64,000 nt of DNA from Brevundimonas sp. SORGH_AS_0993 (GCF_030818545.1 NZ_JAUTAH010000001.1:873001-937000); one strand, 5' to 3'. Positions 40,065 through 49,312 are shown, counted from the stretch's first letter. A program made the numbers and translations. The notes: a model not told the origin generated them from the sequence alone.

Positions 40065-40589
40065 ATGGCCAAGTCACCAACTACGTCTAAACCTGCGTCG
40101 CCAAAGCCGGCGACCGCCGCTTCCAAGCCGAAAGCCGCGCCGAAGTCGAGCGCCGTGAAGCCCGCGACGGCGAAAACCGTCGAACCGAAGACCGCCAAGG
40201 CTGCCGCCCCCAAGGCGGCGAAGACACCCGCCCCGGCCAAGGCTGCGCCGGCGAAGACCGCAACCGCGAAGCCTGCGGCGCCAAAGGTCGCCGCCAAAGC
40301 GACGGCCGCCAAGGCTCCTGCCGCCAAACCCGCTGCAAAGACCGCTGCGGCGAAGCCTGCCGTCCCCAAGGCCGCACCCAAGCCCAAGGCTGCGCCCAAG
40401 GCCGCCGCCGCTCCGGTCGAAGCGCCCAAGCCGACGGTGGCCGCCGCGGCTGCTGCTCCCGCGGCGGCTCCGGCCCCCGCGCCCGCAGAAACGCCCAAGC
40501 CGGTCGAAACCCCGGCCGCCGCGCCAAAGGCCGAAGAAAGCAAAGGCTTCTTCGCTAAGCTGGGCGACCTGATCTTCGGCAAGCGTTAA
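40065..40589 (+). CDS. Lys/Ala/Pro-rich low-complexity protein, function unknown
   Basis: 174-aa protein that is almost entirely Ala, Lys and Pro in short repeats (PKAAKTPAPAKAAPAKTATA type), similar in flavour to bacterial histone-H1-like or TonB-linker sequences. The only ordered-looking part is the C-terminus, ESKGFFAKLGDLIFGKR, a short amphipathic or membrane-adsorbing helix. No signal peptide and no transmembrane helix are present. It is likely disordered and basic through most of its length, so nucleic-acid or polyanion binding is a reasonable guess. A strong terminator follows, so it is a single-gene unit. Codon choice (AAG, GCC, CCC) is native in style. The long open frames on the opposite strand are shadows of this biased composition. 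Confidence 0.75.
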   Translation: MAKSPTTSKPASPKPATAASKPKAAPKSSAVKPATAKTVEPKTAKAAAPKAAKTPAPAKAAPAKTATAKPAAPKVAAKATAAKAPAAKPAAKTAAAKPAVPKAAPKPKAAPKAAAAPVEAPKPTVAAAAAAPAAAPAPAPAETPKPVETPAAAPKAEESKGFFAKLGDLIFGKR

Positions 40590-40611
40590 GCGCCGATCCA
40601 TCGCCTATCGG

Positions 40612-40642
40612 ATCGCCGGGCGGGGCTCGTTCGCCCGGCGAT
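40612..40642 (+). terminator. Rho-independent terminator after the Lys/Ala/Pro-rich gene
   Basis: An 11-bp perfect stem, ATCGCCGGGCG with CGCCCGGCGAT, has a 9-nt loop and is followed by TTGCGTTTG, a modest T-containing tail. It begins 22 bp after the stop codon. Confidence 0.7.
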
Positions 40643-40687
40643 TTGCGTTTGCGCTCACGCCACGCGGCCTCGAAAACCATAAATACT

Positions 40688-40715
40688 TGACTTTGGCGCA
40701 GGGGCTTCTATATGC
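40688..40715 (+). promoter_or_regulatory. Predicted housekeeping promoter for the DEAD-box helicase gene
   Basis: TTGACT at 40688-40693 and TATATG at 40710-40715 are separated by 16 bp, in a locally A/T-rich patch. It would leave a leader of roughly 95 nt that contains a CCGCCC/GGGCGG hairpin, which may matter for cold-shock control of a helicase. Confidence 0.5.
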
Positions 40716-40817
40716 GCCCCAGCCTCGGGACAGGTCTGCGATCCGCGCCGCCCGCTCGCCCAAGAGGGGCGGTTCCGTCGCTTAGACGCACGCAGACGCT
40801 TTCTTTCCCTAGGATTC

Positions 40818-42356
40818 ATGACCGAATTTTCCCAACTGGGCCTCTCGCCCACGCTTCTTCAGGCCGTCGCCGAGACAGGCTACACCACCGCCACGCCGAT
40901 CCAGGCCCAAGCCATTCCCGTCGCCCTGGTCGGCCGCGACGTCCTTGGCATCGCCCAGACCGGCACCGGCAAGACCGCCGCCTTCACCCTGCCCCTGATC
41001 GAGCGCCTTTCCACCGGGCGCGCCCGCGCTCGCATGCCGCGCGCCATCGTTCTGGCTCCGACGCGCGAACTGGCCGATCAGGTCGCCGAGAGCTTCGCCA
41101 AATACGCCAAGGGCGCCAAGCTGAGCTGGGTCCTGCTGATCGGCGGCGTCTCCATGGGCGACCAGGTCGCGGCCCTGAACAAGGGCGTGGACGTTCTGAT
41201 CGCCACCCCCGGCCGTCTGCTGGACCTGTTCGAACGCGGCAAGATGCTGCTGACGGGCGTAGAGATCATGGTCGTCGACGAAGCCGACCGCATGCTGGAC
41301 ATGGGCTTCATTCCCGACATCGAGCGCATCTTTAAACTGACGCCGCCGCGCCGCCAGACCCTGTTCTTCTCGGCCACCATGCCACCCGAGATCACGCGCC
41401 TGACGACCCAGTTCCTGAAGGATCCGACCCGGATCGAGGTCTCGCGCCCGGCACAGACCGCCGACACCATCACCCAGTATCTGGTGCGCATCCCCACCAG
41501 CGATCCCAAGGCCAAGCGCACGGCGCTGCGCGCCCTGATCGAACGGGCCGACGTCAAGAACGGCATCGTCTTCTGCAACCGCAAGTCCGAAGTCGATATC
41601 GTAGCCAAGTCGCTTCAGAAGCACGGCATCGACGCCGCCGCCATTCACGGCGATCTGGACCAGTCGCACCGGATGAAGACCCTGGCCGACTTCCGCGCCG
41701 GCAATCTGAAGATTCTGGTCGCCTCCGACGTCGCCGCACGCGGCCTGGACATCCCCGACGTCAGCCACGTCTTCAACTACGACGTCTCGCACCACGCCGA
41801 CGACTATGTGCACCGCATCGGTCGCACGGGCCGCGCGGGCAAGCTGGGGCAGGCTTTCATGATCGTCACCCCCGCCGACGACAAGTCGCTGGATAAGGTG
41901 CTGAAACTGATCAAGAAGGACCCGGAAGAGCTGGTCCTGGACATCGACTTCGCCGCCATCAAGGACGGCCCGCGTCGGGACGACAGGCGCGGCGGCCGCG
42001 ACCGCGCGTCGGGGCGCGAACGGGACCGTTCGGCCGACCCGATCAAGGCTCCGGCGCTCGCGGCCCCTGCCGAAACCGCCAAGGCCGACCCCGCCGAGGT
42101 TGAGGTCCCCGCGCGTTCGCGCAGCCGCCGCAAGGCCAAGCCCGAAGCGATCGTCGAAACCGCGCCCGAAGTCGTCGTTTCCTCAGCCGAAACGGTCGAA
42201 AAGCCCATCCCGGTCCGCGCGGATCAGGAACCGCGCCTGCGTCAGTCCGACCGTCGCGGCGAGCGCCGCCCCGAGGAGCGCGAGCGTTCGGGCGTCAGAG
42301 GCTTTGGCGAAGACATACCCGCCTTCATGCGTCGCCCGGTGGTAATTTCGGCCTGA
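40818..42356 (+). CDS. rhlE: DEAD-box ATP-dependent RNA helicase, RhlE-like
   Basis: 512-aa RNA helicase for RNA unwinding in ribosome assembly or RNA turnover. Ordered motifs are the Q motif (FSQLGLSPTLLQAV to PIQAQAIP), I (AQTGTGKT), Ia (PTRELA), II (DEAD in VVDEADRMLDMGF), III (SATM), V (VASDVAARGLDIP) and VI (HRIGRTGRAG). From about residue 385 the tail is basic and Arg/Asp-rich with degenerate repeats (RRDDRRGGRDR), typical of RhlE C-terminal extensions. A leader of about 95 nt precedes the ATG. Confidence 0.93.
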   Translation: MTEFSQLGLSPTLLQAVAETGYTTATPIQAQAIPVALVGRDVLGIAQTGTGKTAAFTLPLIERLSTGRARARMPRAIVLAPTRELADQVAESFAKYAKGAKLSWVLLIGGVSMGDQVAALNKGVDVLIATPGRLLDLFERGKMLLTGVEIMVVDEADRMLDMGFIPDIERIFKLTPPRRQTLFFSATMPPEITRLTTQFLKDPTRIEVSRPAQTADTITQYLVRIPTSDPKAKRTALRALIERADVKNGIVFCNRKSEVDIVAKSLQKHGIDAAAIHGDLDQSHRMKTLADFRAGNLKILVASDVAARGLDIPDVSHVFNYDVSHHADDYVHRIGRTGRAGKLGQAFMIVTPADDKSLDKVLKLIKKDPEELVLDIDFAAIKDGPRRDDRRGGRDRASGRERDRSADPIKAPALAAPAETAKADPAEVEVPARSRSRRKAKPEAIVETAPEVVVSSAETVEKPIPVRADQEPRLRQSDRRGERRPEERERSGVRGFGEDIPAFMRRPVVISA

Positions 42357-42441
42357 TTCCCTTGGTCGTTTACCGGACATTACGGATCACGCCCTAGTCT
42401 TCCTCCCGACGGTTTCGACATGAGGCCAGGGGGAGAGACGC

Positions 42442-43491
42442 ATGGCGGTAAAGGTTGAGTTGGCGGTTCGGGGTCCCGAAGCCTATTCTCTCGCCCGCAA
42501 TGTCATCGCCGAGATGGAGAAGGTCGGCGTCTGGCCGACGCCTCTGAACTTTGAACTCTGGATGTATTACCTCGGCGATCCCGAAGGGGCGCTGGGCGAC
42601 GAAATTCGACGGCTGTTGAAGGAACGCACCGTCATCTCGGACGAAACATCCGAGATGCTGGCCGCCGAATACCTGCCGCGCGGCCGACTTTCAGAAGAAA
42701 TCCGCGACGCCGGCGCCGTGCTGGACCGCGAACTGGCCAGCATCCAGACCGCCATCGCCAAGGCGCACAAGACCCAGGCCGACTATGGCGTCACCCTGGC
42801 CGGCGCGTCCGAGTCCATGGACTCCACGCGCGGCGCCGCCGCCATAAAGGATCTGGTCGGCGGACTGTCGCACGCCACCCGCCGCGTCCGGCGCGAAACC
42901 GCCATTCTCGAAGAGCGTCTGGAAAGCTCGAACAAGGAGATCGCCCGTCTGCAGCGCCACCTGGAGCAGGTACGGCGCGAGGCGATGACCGACGCCCTGA
43001 CCAATCTGTCGAACCGCAAGGCGTTCGACGAGCGCCTGGCCGAGCTGTGCAGTGAGACGGAGACCGCCCCCCTGGCGCTGGCCCTGCTCGATATCGACCA
43101 TTTCAAACGGTTCAACGACACCTGGGGCCATCAAACCGGCGACCAGGTCCTGCGCTATGTGGCCACCGTCCTGTCGCGTCTTTGCGTCGGCGACCGATTC
43201 GCCGCCCGCTTCGGCGGGGAGGAATTCGCCGTCATCTTCCCGGGCGAAAAGACCGGCTCGGTCACGGCCGTGCTGGAAACCATCCGCAAGGAAGTCGCCG
43301 CCCGTTCGCTGCGTCGGCGCTCCACCAACGACGACCTGGGCACAGTGACCATTTCGGCCGGCTTCGCCCTGCGCGAACCGGGCGAGACGGCGGCCTCCCT
43401 GCTGGGCCGCGCAGATGTGGCGCTGTACGATTCCAAACGCGCGGGCCGCAACTGCGTAACCGGCGCCGGCGCCCTGACCAGGGCCGCCTGA
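42442..43491 (+). CDS. Diguanylate cyclase (GGDEF domain), soluble
   Basis: 349-aa cytoplasmic protein that probably makes cyclic di-GMP. The N-terminal ~140 residues are helical and of unknown type. A coiled coil (LEERLESSNKEIARLQRHLEQV) follows and leads into the catalytic domain (AMTDALTNLSNRKAFDERL, ALLDIDHFKRFNDTWGHQ, ARFGGEEFAVIFPGEK). The active-site signature is GGEEF, so activity is expected. The inhibitory RxxD site that should lie five residues upstream of GGEEF is absent (VGDR there), so product feedback is probably missing. The ribosome site GGGGGAGAGA precedes the ATG. Confidence 0.92.
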   Translation: MAVKVELAVRGPEAYSLARNVIAEMEKVGVWPTPLNFELWMYYLGDPEGALGDEIRRLLKERTVISDETSEMLAAEYLPRGRLSEEIRDAGAVLDRELASIQTAIAKAHKTQADYGVTLAGASESMDSTRGAAAIKDLVGGLSHATRRVRRETAILEERLESSNKEIARLQRHLEQVRREAMTDALTNLSNRKAFDERLAELCSETETAPLALALLDIDHFKRFNDTWGHQTGDQVLRYVATVLSRLCVGDRFAARFGGEEFAVIFPGEKTGSVTAVLETIRKEVAARSLRRRSTNDDLGTVTISAGFALREPGETAASLLGRADVALYDSKRAGRNCVTGAGALTRAA

Positions 43492-43545
43492 TCCGGGTCT
43501 TCGGCCCCACCTGACACGGCGACGCTTTCGTCTCATAGTCGGCCC

Positions 43546-44298
43546 ATGCGCAGCCTCGCCTTCAACATCGCCTATTGGATTCTGTCGGTCGGCTACGGCC
43601 TGACCGCCGCCTTCGCCGCCCTGGCGCCCGGTCGCGGCCCGGCCGGCTGGGTCATACGTCGCTATGTGAAGCGAATGGTGCAGGCCATGGCGATCTTCGC
43701 CGGCATTCGACTGCGGGTGGTCGGAAAGGACCGCCTGCCCGACGGCGCCTTCATCGTCGCCTCCAAGCACCAGAGCTGGGGCGACGGCTTCGCCGCCTAC
43801 GACCAGTTCGACGACCTGGCCTTCGTCACCGGCGACCACCTGGAGAAGTTCCCCCTGCTGGGCGGGGTGCTGAAAAAGCTGGGCGCCATCGTCGTAAACT
43901 CCTGCGGCGGACATGAGGCGCGAAAGGCCCTGGCCCTGCGCGCCGCCGAAGCTCGCGCCGAGAACCGCAAGATCCTGATCTATCCGGAGGGCCATCTAGC
44001 CCCGATCGGAAGCAAATACCGTTACCGCACAGGCGTCTGGCACATGTATCGGGACTTTCAGATGCCGGTCGTGCCCCTGGCCACCAACCTCGGCCTGTTC
44101 TGGCCCGAGGAGAAGTACGAGAAGCACCCCGGCACGGCGACGCTGGAGTTCCTGGACCCTATTCCCGTGGGTCTGGACAAGACCACCTTCATGACGCGGT
44201 TGGAAGCGGTGATCGAGGCCCGCACGGCCGAATTGATCGCCGAGGCGACGGGCGCCCCCGTCACCCCCGCGGTCCTGATCGACACACCGACCAAATAG
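43546..44298 (+). CDS. 1-acyl-sn-glycerol-3-phosphate acyltransferase, PlsC type
   Basis: 250-aa membrane-associated acyltransferase that acylates lysophosphatidic acid to phosphatidic acid in phospholipid synthesis. One N-terminal hydrophobic segment (AYWILSVGYGLTAAFAALA) precedes the catalytic domain. The HX4D catalytic motif is in ASKHQSWGDGFAAY and the glycerol-phosphate binding motif in ILIYPEGHLAPIGS. Length and motif spacing are normal. It follows the cyclase gene by 54 bp and may be co-transcribed. Confidence 0.88.
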   Translation: MRSLAFNIAYWILSVGYGLTAAFAALAPGRGPAGWVIRRYVKRMVQAMAIFAGIRLRVVGKDRLPDGAFIVASKHQSWGDGFAAYDQFDDLAFVTGDHLEKFPLLGGVLKKLGAIVVNSCGGHEARKALALRAAEARAENRKILIYPEGHLAPIGSKYRYRTGVWHMYRDFQMPVVPLATNLGLFWPEEKYEKHPGTATLEFLDPIPVGLDKTTFMTRLEAVIEARTAELIAEATGAPVTPAVLIDTPTK

Positions 44299-44301
44299 GT
44301 C

Positions 44302-47300
44302 TCAGCGCAGCACGACTCGGCGCGCATCGCCGGGAATCTTCAACTCGTCGCCCGCCCAGGCGGCCGCGCGCCCGTCGATGGCCGCCGTGCGGGGCCGTCC
44401 CTCGCCCGCCGGCCATTGCAGGACGAAGCCGCCCGGCGGCGCGGCGCCCGGCTGGATCGTCAGCACATGGTCCCGCCCCTGTCTGCGATAGGCGTAGGTC
44501 AAGGGCCCATAGGCCGTTCGCAGGTTCCGCACGCCCACGCCCTGCGGCGTGTCCAGCCACGCTTCGGGCACGCCTGCGGCCAGGACCAGGGCATGATCCC
44601 GGTCTCGCTCGTAGGCGAACAGGTCAAGCGCAGAGCGGATGTAGTCCGAGCTGATCCAGGCGTGGGGCATGTCGCCGATGAAGCGTGGCTCGCGCTTCTC
44701 GCGCCCCACCACTTCGGCCCAGCCGTTCCACGCCTCGGGTCGCCGGTCGGCCATCAGGAAGTCCAGCACCGCCAGCGCCCGATCCTTCTGGCCCAACCGC
44801 ACGAAGGCCCCGACCAGCCGCCATTCGTAGGGGGTGTAGTCCTTCCACGCCGTGCGGTTGGTCAGACGGTTCTGGAAGTTTTCCCAATACCGGTCGAAGG
44901 TTCGCGCCAGCAGTTCGGGCGGAAGATCATCCTTTTCGCCGGCGGGCGACAAGGCGATGGTGGTCGAGGTGGCGTCGAAATCCCCCCGATCCGCCGCCCC
45001 GGCGATCCAGTCGATGCCGTGATGTCGCGCGCTGGCCGTGATGGAGGCGCGGATGTCGGCGGCGAACTGATCGCGCGCGGCGGCGTAACGCGCGGCGGCC
45101 TCGGGGTCGCCCAGCGTCTCGGCGATGAAGACCGCGTCCTTGTAACCCAACAGGCCCCAGAAATCGTCCCAGTAGGAATAGGCCGCCTTGTCCGAATAGC
45201 CTTCATGACTGATCGTCGGCGGCAACAGGCCGTACAGATGCCGCTGATCCGTCGCCTGGAACGCCGTCGTCCGGGTGGAGGCGCGCAGCTCGTCCATATA
45301 GGCTACGGCCTTCTGCACCTGGGGCCAGACCTGACGCAGCAGGGCCTCGTCCTTGGTGTAGCGATAGGTCTCGGCGGCCAGGAAGACGAACTCCCCATGG
45401 CTGTCGTTCTCGGGCACCGGGTCGGCGCCGCGCGCATCGACGCAGCACGGGACCTTGCCGTTCTCGAACACATAGGGGGCGTACCAGCGCAGATAATCAG
45501 CGGAATGTTCGGCCATGCCCAGCCGGTTCAGCCCCTCGGCCATCATGGCCCCGTCGCGTATCCAGGAACGGTTGTAGCTGCGGGTGCCGGGCTGCAGGAT
45601 CGGCCCCTGACGCGACATCAGCATATGGGCCAGGGAGGACTTCAGCGCGTCCTCGATCCGCTGGGCGGCGGGCGGCACGATCAGGTCCACCCGGTCCAGC
45701 TTGGCCCGCCATTCGGCCGCCAGCCGCGTCTCGACGGTGTCCAGCACAGCCGCCGCCTGCCCCACCGGCTCGGGCGCCAGGTCCTCGCCGGACAGTTGCG
45801 AAACCCAGCCGACCGTGCGCGTCTCGCCGGGCTGCAGCGTCACCTGATAGGTCAGGGCGCCGGCGGCCAGACCCGTGGCGTCGGTGGTCGTCGCCGCCTC
45901 GGCCGCCTGTCGCTGCGCCGACGGCAGGATCAGGGATTGCGGGTCGGCGCCCGCATCGAAGGTCGCCAGCGCCACATGATCGGGCGTCGCCAGCGGCTGG
46001 ACGCGAACCGCGTCGTTCAACCTCAGTTCGGCGCCGTCCCAGGCGATCGTCTCGACCGGACTGACCCCGCCGGGAATGGCCAGGAACTGACGCGGCGCAT
46101 TCACCTGCATCGGCCGCGCGGCCAGGGCCAGGGTCAGGGTGCGGGGCCGGCTGCTCGTATTGGTCAGATCGTACCGCCCCCAAAGCTGCGCCTGATCGGG
46201 CGGGCCGTCCGCAAAAGCGGTGATCTTCAACGTCCAGTCGTCGGCGCGCCACGTCACCGACGGGATCGGCAGGTCGCCGTCCTTCAGCCCTTGTTCGATA
46301 TTGACGTCGGCCCAGGTGATCAGCCGCCCGTTGTCGACCACGAAGGGTTCGATGCTCGGTCCCGCGCGACGCAATTCGATGGCGCCGTCCTCGCCGATCA
46401 GGCCGCTCTCCCCGCCCCCGTCGACCCCCACCAAGGTCCAGTAGGATTGCTCGCCCGTGAAGCCGCGCGGATAGAGACCGCGCCGGTTCTCCCTGGCCAC
46501 CGCCTCGACAAAGGCCGTGGCGTCCGCGCCGAACGCCAGAGGCTCGACCTCGATCTCGTCCAGCGCAAAGGTCGTGGCCTGGCCCGCGCCCAACCTCTGC
46601 CCCGCGCCGGACGAGCCGACCACGTCCGACGCCGCCAGCGGCTTCAACGGTTCGAGCCGCAGCCAGCGCGCCGTCGCCTCTGGCGTCCTCAGCCAGTCGA
46701 CGCCGCCGTTTCCGCCCGTCACGGTCGCCAGCGGCCGCCAGTCGCGTCCGTCCAGCGAGGCCGAGACGCGATAGTCGCTCGCCGCGCCGCGTTCGCCCCA
46801 GCGCAGGGTCAGGCCGCCGAACTCCCGCTCGTACCCCAGGTCCAGCGTCAGGACCGGCGCGCCCGTGACCGGCGGGGTCCAGGCGGTCTTGACGTCCCGA
46901 TCCACGGCGCGGGGGGCGGTCGAGGGCGACCGCCCGTCGCTGGCGATGGGCTGGGGCGGCACGGCGGGATCGACGGGCAGTTCGCGGATCGACAGCTGGT
47001 CGATGTCGATGAAGCCGCGCCCGCCTTCGGCCGCCACCACGACGAACTCGACCCGCTCGGCGCGGCGCAGTTCGGTCTCGGGGCTGGGGCCCCAGGCCTT
47101 GGACACCTGACGCCGCTTGATGACGAACCGGGTCCAGCCGTCAGGGAAGTCATAGCGGGCCGTCTGCTTCCACCAGACGTTCTCGGCCGAGGCGTCGGTG
47201 AACTTGACCTCCAAGGTGTTCGTCGGCCCCTCGCCGCGCACCCAGAAGCTGATCTCGTAGTTGTCGGGCAGGTCGAACGGCAGGGCGCGCGCCGCGAAGG

Positions 47301-47511
47301 CGTAGCCCGCCTTGCCGTTGAAGTCATAGGTCAGCCGCACCGCCCGCCCGTCATGCCCGACGACCGAGGACACGGTCGAGGAGACGTCGGTGGAGGCGTC
47401 CGCCTTCCACGCGGCGGCGTCCTCCATCGGGTCCAGAACCCGCGTCGCCTGGGCGAAGGCGGGCGTCGAGATCGCCACAGCGATGGCGAATACAGAGGCG
47501 GCAAGGCGCAT
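44302..47511 (-). CDS. Large exported six-hairpin-type glycosidase with discoidin (F5/8 C) region
   Basis: 1069-aa protein with a clear signal peptide (MRLAASVFAIAVAISTPAFA). The N-terminal half has carbohydrate-binding-like beta domains, including a discoidin-type region around residues 190-290 (DLGYEREFGGLTLRWGERG, LDGRDWRPLATVTG). The C-terminal half is an (alpha/alpha)6-barrel: RSYNRSWIRDGAMMAEGLNR resembles the conserved RxWIRDGA segment of glucoamylase-like enzymes, with SHGEFVFLAAETYRY and SYWDDFWGLLGYKDA following. It probably hydrolyses oligosaccharides in the periplasm. Last gene of the sugar operon; 44 bp separate it from the permease. The exact GH family and bond specificity are not determined. 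Confidence 0.8.
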   Translation of the reverse strand: MRLAASVFAIAVAISTPAFAQATRVLDPMEDAAAWKADASTDVSSTVSSVVGHDGRAVRLTYDFNGKAGYAFAARALPFDLPDNYEISFWVRGEGPTNTLEVKFTDASAENVWWKQTARYDFPDGWTRFVIKRRQVSKAWGPSPETELRRAERVEFVVVAAEGGRGFIDIDQLSIRELPVDPAVPPQPIASDGRSPSTAPRAVDRDVKTAWTPPVTGAPVLTLDLGYEREFGGLTLRWGERGAASDYRVSASLDGRDWRPLATVTGGNGGVDWLRTPEATARWLRLEPLKPLAASDVVGSSGAGQRLGAGQATTFALDEIEVEPLAFGADATAFVEAVARENRRGLYPRGFTGEQSYWTLVGVDGGGESGLIGEDGAIELRRAGPSIEPFVVDNGRLITWADVNIEQGLKDGDLPIPSVTWRADDWTLKITAFADGPPDQAQLWGRYDLTNTSSRPRTLTLALAARPMQVNAPRQFLAIPGGVSPVETIAWDGAELRLNDAVRVQPLATPDHVALATFDAGADPQSLILPSAQRQAAEAATTTDATGLAAGALTYQVTLQPGETRTVGWVSQLSGEDLAPEPVGQAAAVLDTVETRLAAEWRAKLDRVDLIVPPAAQRIEDALKSSLAHMLMSRQGPILQPGTRSYNRSWIRDGAMMAEGLNRLGMAEHSADYLRWYAPYVFENGKVPCCVDARGADPVPENDSHGEFVFLAAETYRYTKDEALLRQVWPQVQKAVAYMDELRASTRTTAFQATDQRHLYGLLPPTISHEGYSDKAAYSYWDDFWGLLGYKDAVFIAETLGDPEAAARYAAARDQFAADIRASITASARHHGIDWIAGAADRGDFDATSTTIALSPAGEKDDLPPELLARTFDRYWENFQNRLTNRTAWKDYTPYEWRLVGAFVRLGQKDRALAVLDFLMADRRPEAWNGWAEVVGREKREPRFIGDMPHAWISSDYIRSALDLFAYERDRDHALVLAAGVPEAWLDTPQGVGVRNLRTAYGPLTYAYRRQGRDHVLTIQPGAAPPGGFVLQWPAGEGRPRTAAIDGRAAAWAGDELKIPGDARRVVLR

Positions 47512-47555
47512 GAGGGCCTGTTCCTTGTCGTCGTCCCAAAGGGACAGGGGAAAAC

Positions 47556-48371
47556 TCAGCCCTTCACGCTGCCCGCGAGCATGCCGCGGATGTAGTAGCG
47601 TTGCAGGGCCAGGAAGAGGATCAGTACGGGCGCGACCGTAACGACCGCCCCGGCCATCATCAGTTCGACGTCCTGCACATGCTCGCGCGACAGGGACGCC
47701 AGCGCGACCGGCAGGGTGTAGTTCGACTGGTCCGTCAGGATGATCAGCGGCCACAGGAAGTCGTTCCAACTGCCCAGGAAGACGAACAGGCCCAGGGTCA
47801 CGATGATCGGCTGCAGCGTGGGCAGGACCACACGGCGGAAAATCTGTCCCTCGCCGGCGCCGTCGATGCGGGCGGCCTCCAGCATTTCGTCGGGAATGCT
47901 CAGCGCATACTGGCGCACCAGAAACAGGCCGAAGATCGACGCCAGCCAGGGCACAAGCGCCCCGGCGTAGGTGTTCACCAGCCCCATTCCCTTCAGCATC
48001 AGAAACAGCGGCAGGGTGCCGATCTGCGCCGGCACCACCAGGGCGCCGACCAGCAGTTGGAACAGCCGCTCTCGCCCCCGGAACCTCAGCTTGGCGAAGG
48101 CGTAGCCCGCCGGCACGGTGAACCCCAGCGCCAGAAGGGTCGCCAGGGTCGCCAGGGCGAAACTGTTCCACATATAGCGGCCCATTCCCTGGTTCACGAA
48201 CAGGTCGCGATAATGCTCCAGCGTCCATGTCCTGGGCCACAGCGGCGGCGGAAAGGTCGCCGCCTCGCCCGTCGCCATGAAGCTGACCGCCGCCATCCAG
48301 ACCAGCGGGAACAGGACGATCAGGGCGATCAGGGCCACGGCGAGGTTCAGCAGGATCGCGCGAATTTTCAC
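47556..48371 (-). CDS. Carbohydrate ABC transporter permease, MalG-like
   Basis: 271-aa inner-membrane permease with six predicted helices (LLNLAVALIALIVLFPLVWM first). The cytoplasmic EAA loop, MLEAARIDGAGEGQIFRRVV, is the ATPase-docking motif. The GTG at 48371 overlaps the stop of the partner permease by 4 nt (GTGA). It forms a heterodimer with the product of the upstream gene. The adjacent cluster encodes no ABC ATPase. Confidence 0.9.
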   Translation of the reverse strand: MKIRAILLNLAVALIALIVLFPLVWMAAVSFMATGEAATFPPPLWPRTWTLEHYRDLFVNQGMGRYMWNSFALATLATLLALGFTVPAGYAFAKLRFRGRERLFQLLVGALVVPAQIGTLPLFLMLKGMGLVNTYAGALVPWLASIFGLFLVRQYALSIPDEMLEAARIDGAGEGQIFRRVVLPTLQPIIVTLGLFVFLGSWNDFLWPLIILTDQSNYTLPVALASLSREHVQDVELMMAGAVVTVAPVLILFLALQRYYIRGMLAGSVKG

Positions 48372-49312
48372 TGATACGCCCCCACCCTCTTCGCCACCGC
48401 CAACTGCACCAGGGTGATGGCCAGAATGCACAGAAACAGGATGAAGGCGACCGCGCTGGCGGACCCCAGGTTCCACCATTTGAAGCCTTCCTCGTACATG
48501 AAATACAGCACCGTCACCGTGCTCTGGGCCGGCCCGCCCTGCGTCATCACATAGGGTTCGGCGAACAGCTGGAAGAAGCTGGCGACCGAGATGATCGAGA
48601 CCAGCAGCAGGGTCGGCGCTATGGCCGGCAGGGTGACATGGCGGAACTGCTTCCACGGCCCGGCCCCGTCGATGCGCGCGGCCTCGTACAGGTCGTCCGG
48701 CACGGTCTGAAGCACCGCCAGGAAGATCAGCATATTGTAACCGAATATCTTCCAGACCACGAACATCAGGATGGCGGGAATGGAGGTCGACGGATCGCCC
48801 AGCCAGTCCACGGCGGGCAGGCCAATGCTCGTTAGACCCCAGTTGATGACGCCGTACCGGGTGTGCAGCAGATAGCGCCACACCACCGCCGTCGCGACCA
48901 GGGTGGTGACATAGGGGGCGAAGAACATGACCCGCCAGATCGGCCGCCACCTCACCACCCGCGCGTTCAGGATCACAGCGGCCAGCAAGGACGCCGCGAT
49001 GGACACCTGCACGCCCAGAACCGCAAAGGTCAGGGTGTTCTTCATCGCCCCCCAGAACAGGGGATTGGTCAGCAGCCGCTCATAGTTCTGCAGGCCGACG
49101 AAACGCAGATTGTCCAGGTTCGCCAGCGCGTAGATGTCGAAGTCGGTCAGGCTGAGCAGCAGGGCGGCGATCACCGGGATGGCGAAGAACAGGCCGATGG
49201 CGATCAGGGCCGGGGCGACGAAGGCCCAGGCGGCCCGCTCGCGGGCGCCGCTTCCGCGCGACGGCCTGACCTTCGCCCTCGCCTTGGCCAGAGTGGGATC
49301 GGCGACGGTCAT
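48368..49312 (-). CDS. Carbohydrate ABC transporter permease, MalF-like
   Basis: 314-aa inner-membrane permease. Hydrophobic segments include AWAFVAPALIAIGLFFAIPV and IPAILMFVVWKIFGYNMLIF, with the EAA loop DLYEAARIDGAGPWKQFRHV. The start at 49312 (MTVADPTLAKARAKV) overlaps the binding-protein stop by 4 nt. Together with the MalG-like partner it forms the translocation channel. Confidence 0.9.
   Translation of the reverse strand: MTVADPTLAKARAKVRPSRGSGARERAAWAFVAPALIAIGLFFAIPVIAALLLSLTDFDIYALANLDNLRFVGLQNYERLLTNPLFWGAMKNTLTFAVLGVQVSIAASLLAAVILNARVVRWRPIWRVMFFAPYVTTLVATAVVWRYLLHTRYGVINWGLTSIGLPAVDWLGDPSTSIPAILMFVVWKIFGYNMLIFLAVLQTVPDDLYEAARIDGAGPWKQFRHVTLPAIAPTLLLVSIISVASFFQLFAEPYVMTQGGPAQSTVTVLYFMYEEGFKWWNLGSASAVAFILFLCILAITLVQLAVAKRVGAYQ

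Noticed and set aside
37367..40090. 907-aa plus-strand open frame
   Set aside because: Crosses pepP and prmA on the other strand; Arg-rich, no motifs.
39974..40582. Ala/Gly-rich open frame opposite the Lys/Ala/Pro-rich gene
   Set aside because: A shadow of a highly biased gene; the plus frame has a plausible start and a following terminator.
44416..47595. Very long open frame (1,059 aa) on the plus strand opposite the glycosidase
   Set aside because: High-G+C antisense shadow. The minus-strand frame has a signal peptide, recognisable domains and operon context; the plus frame is Arg/Gln/Gly-rich with no domain.
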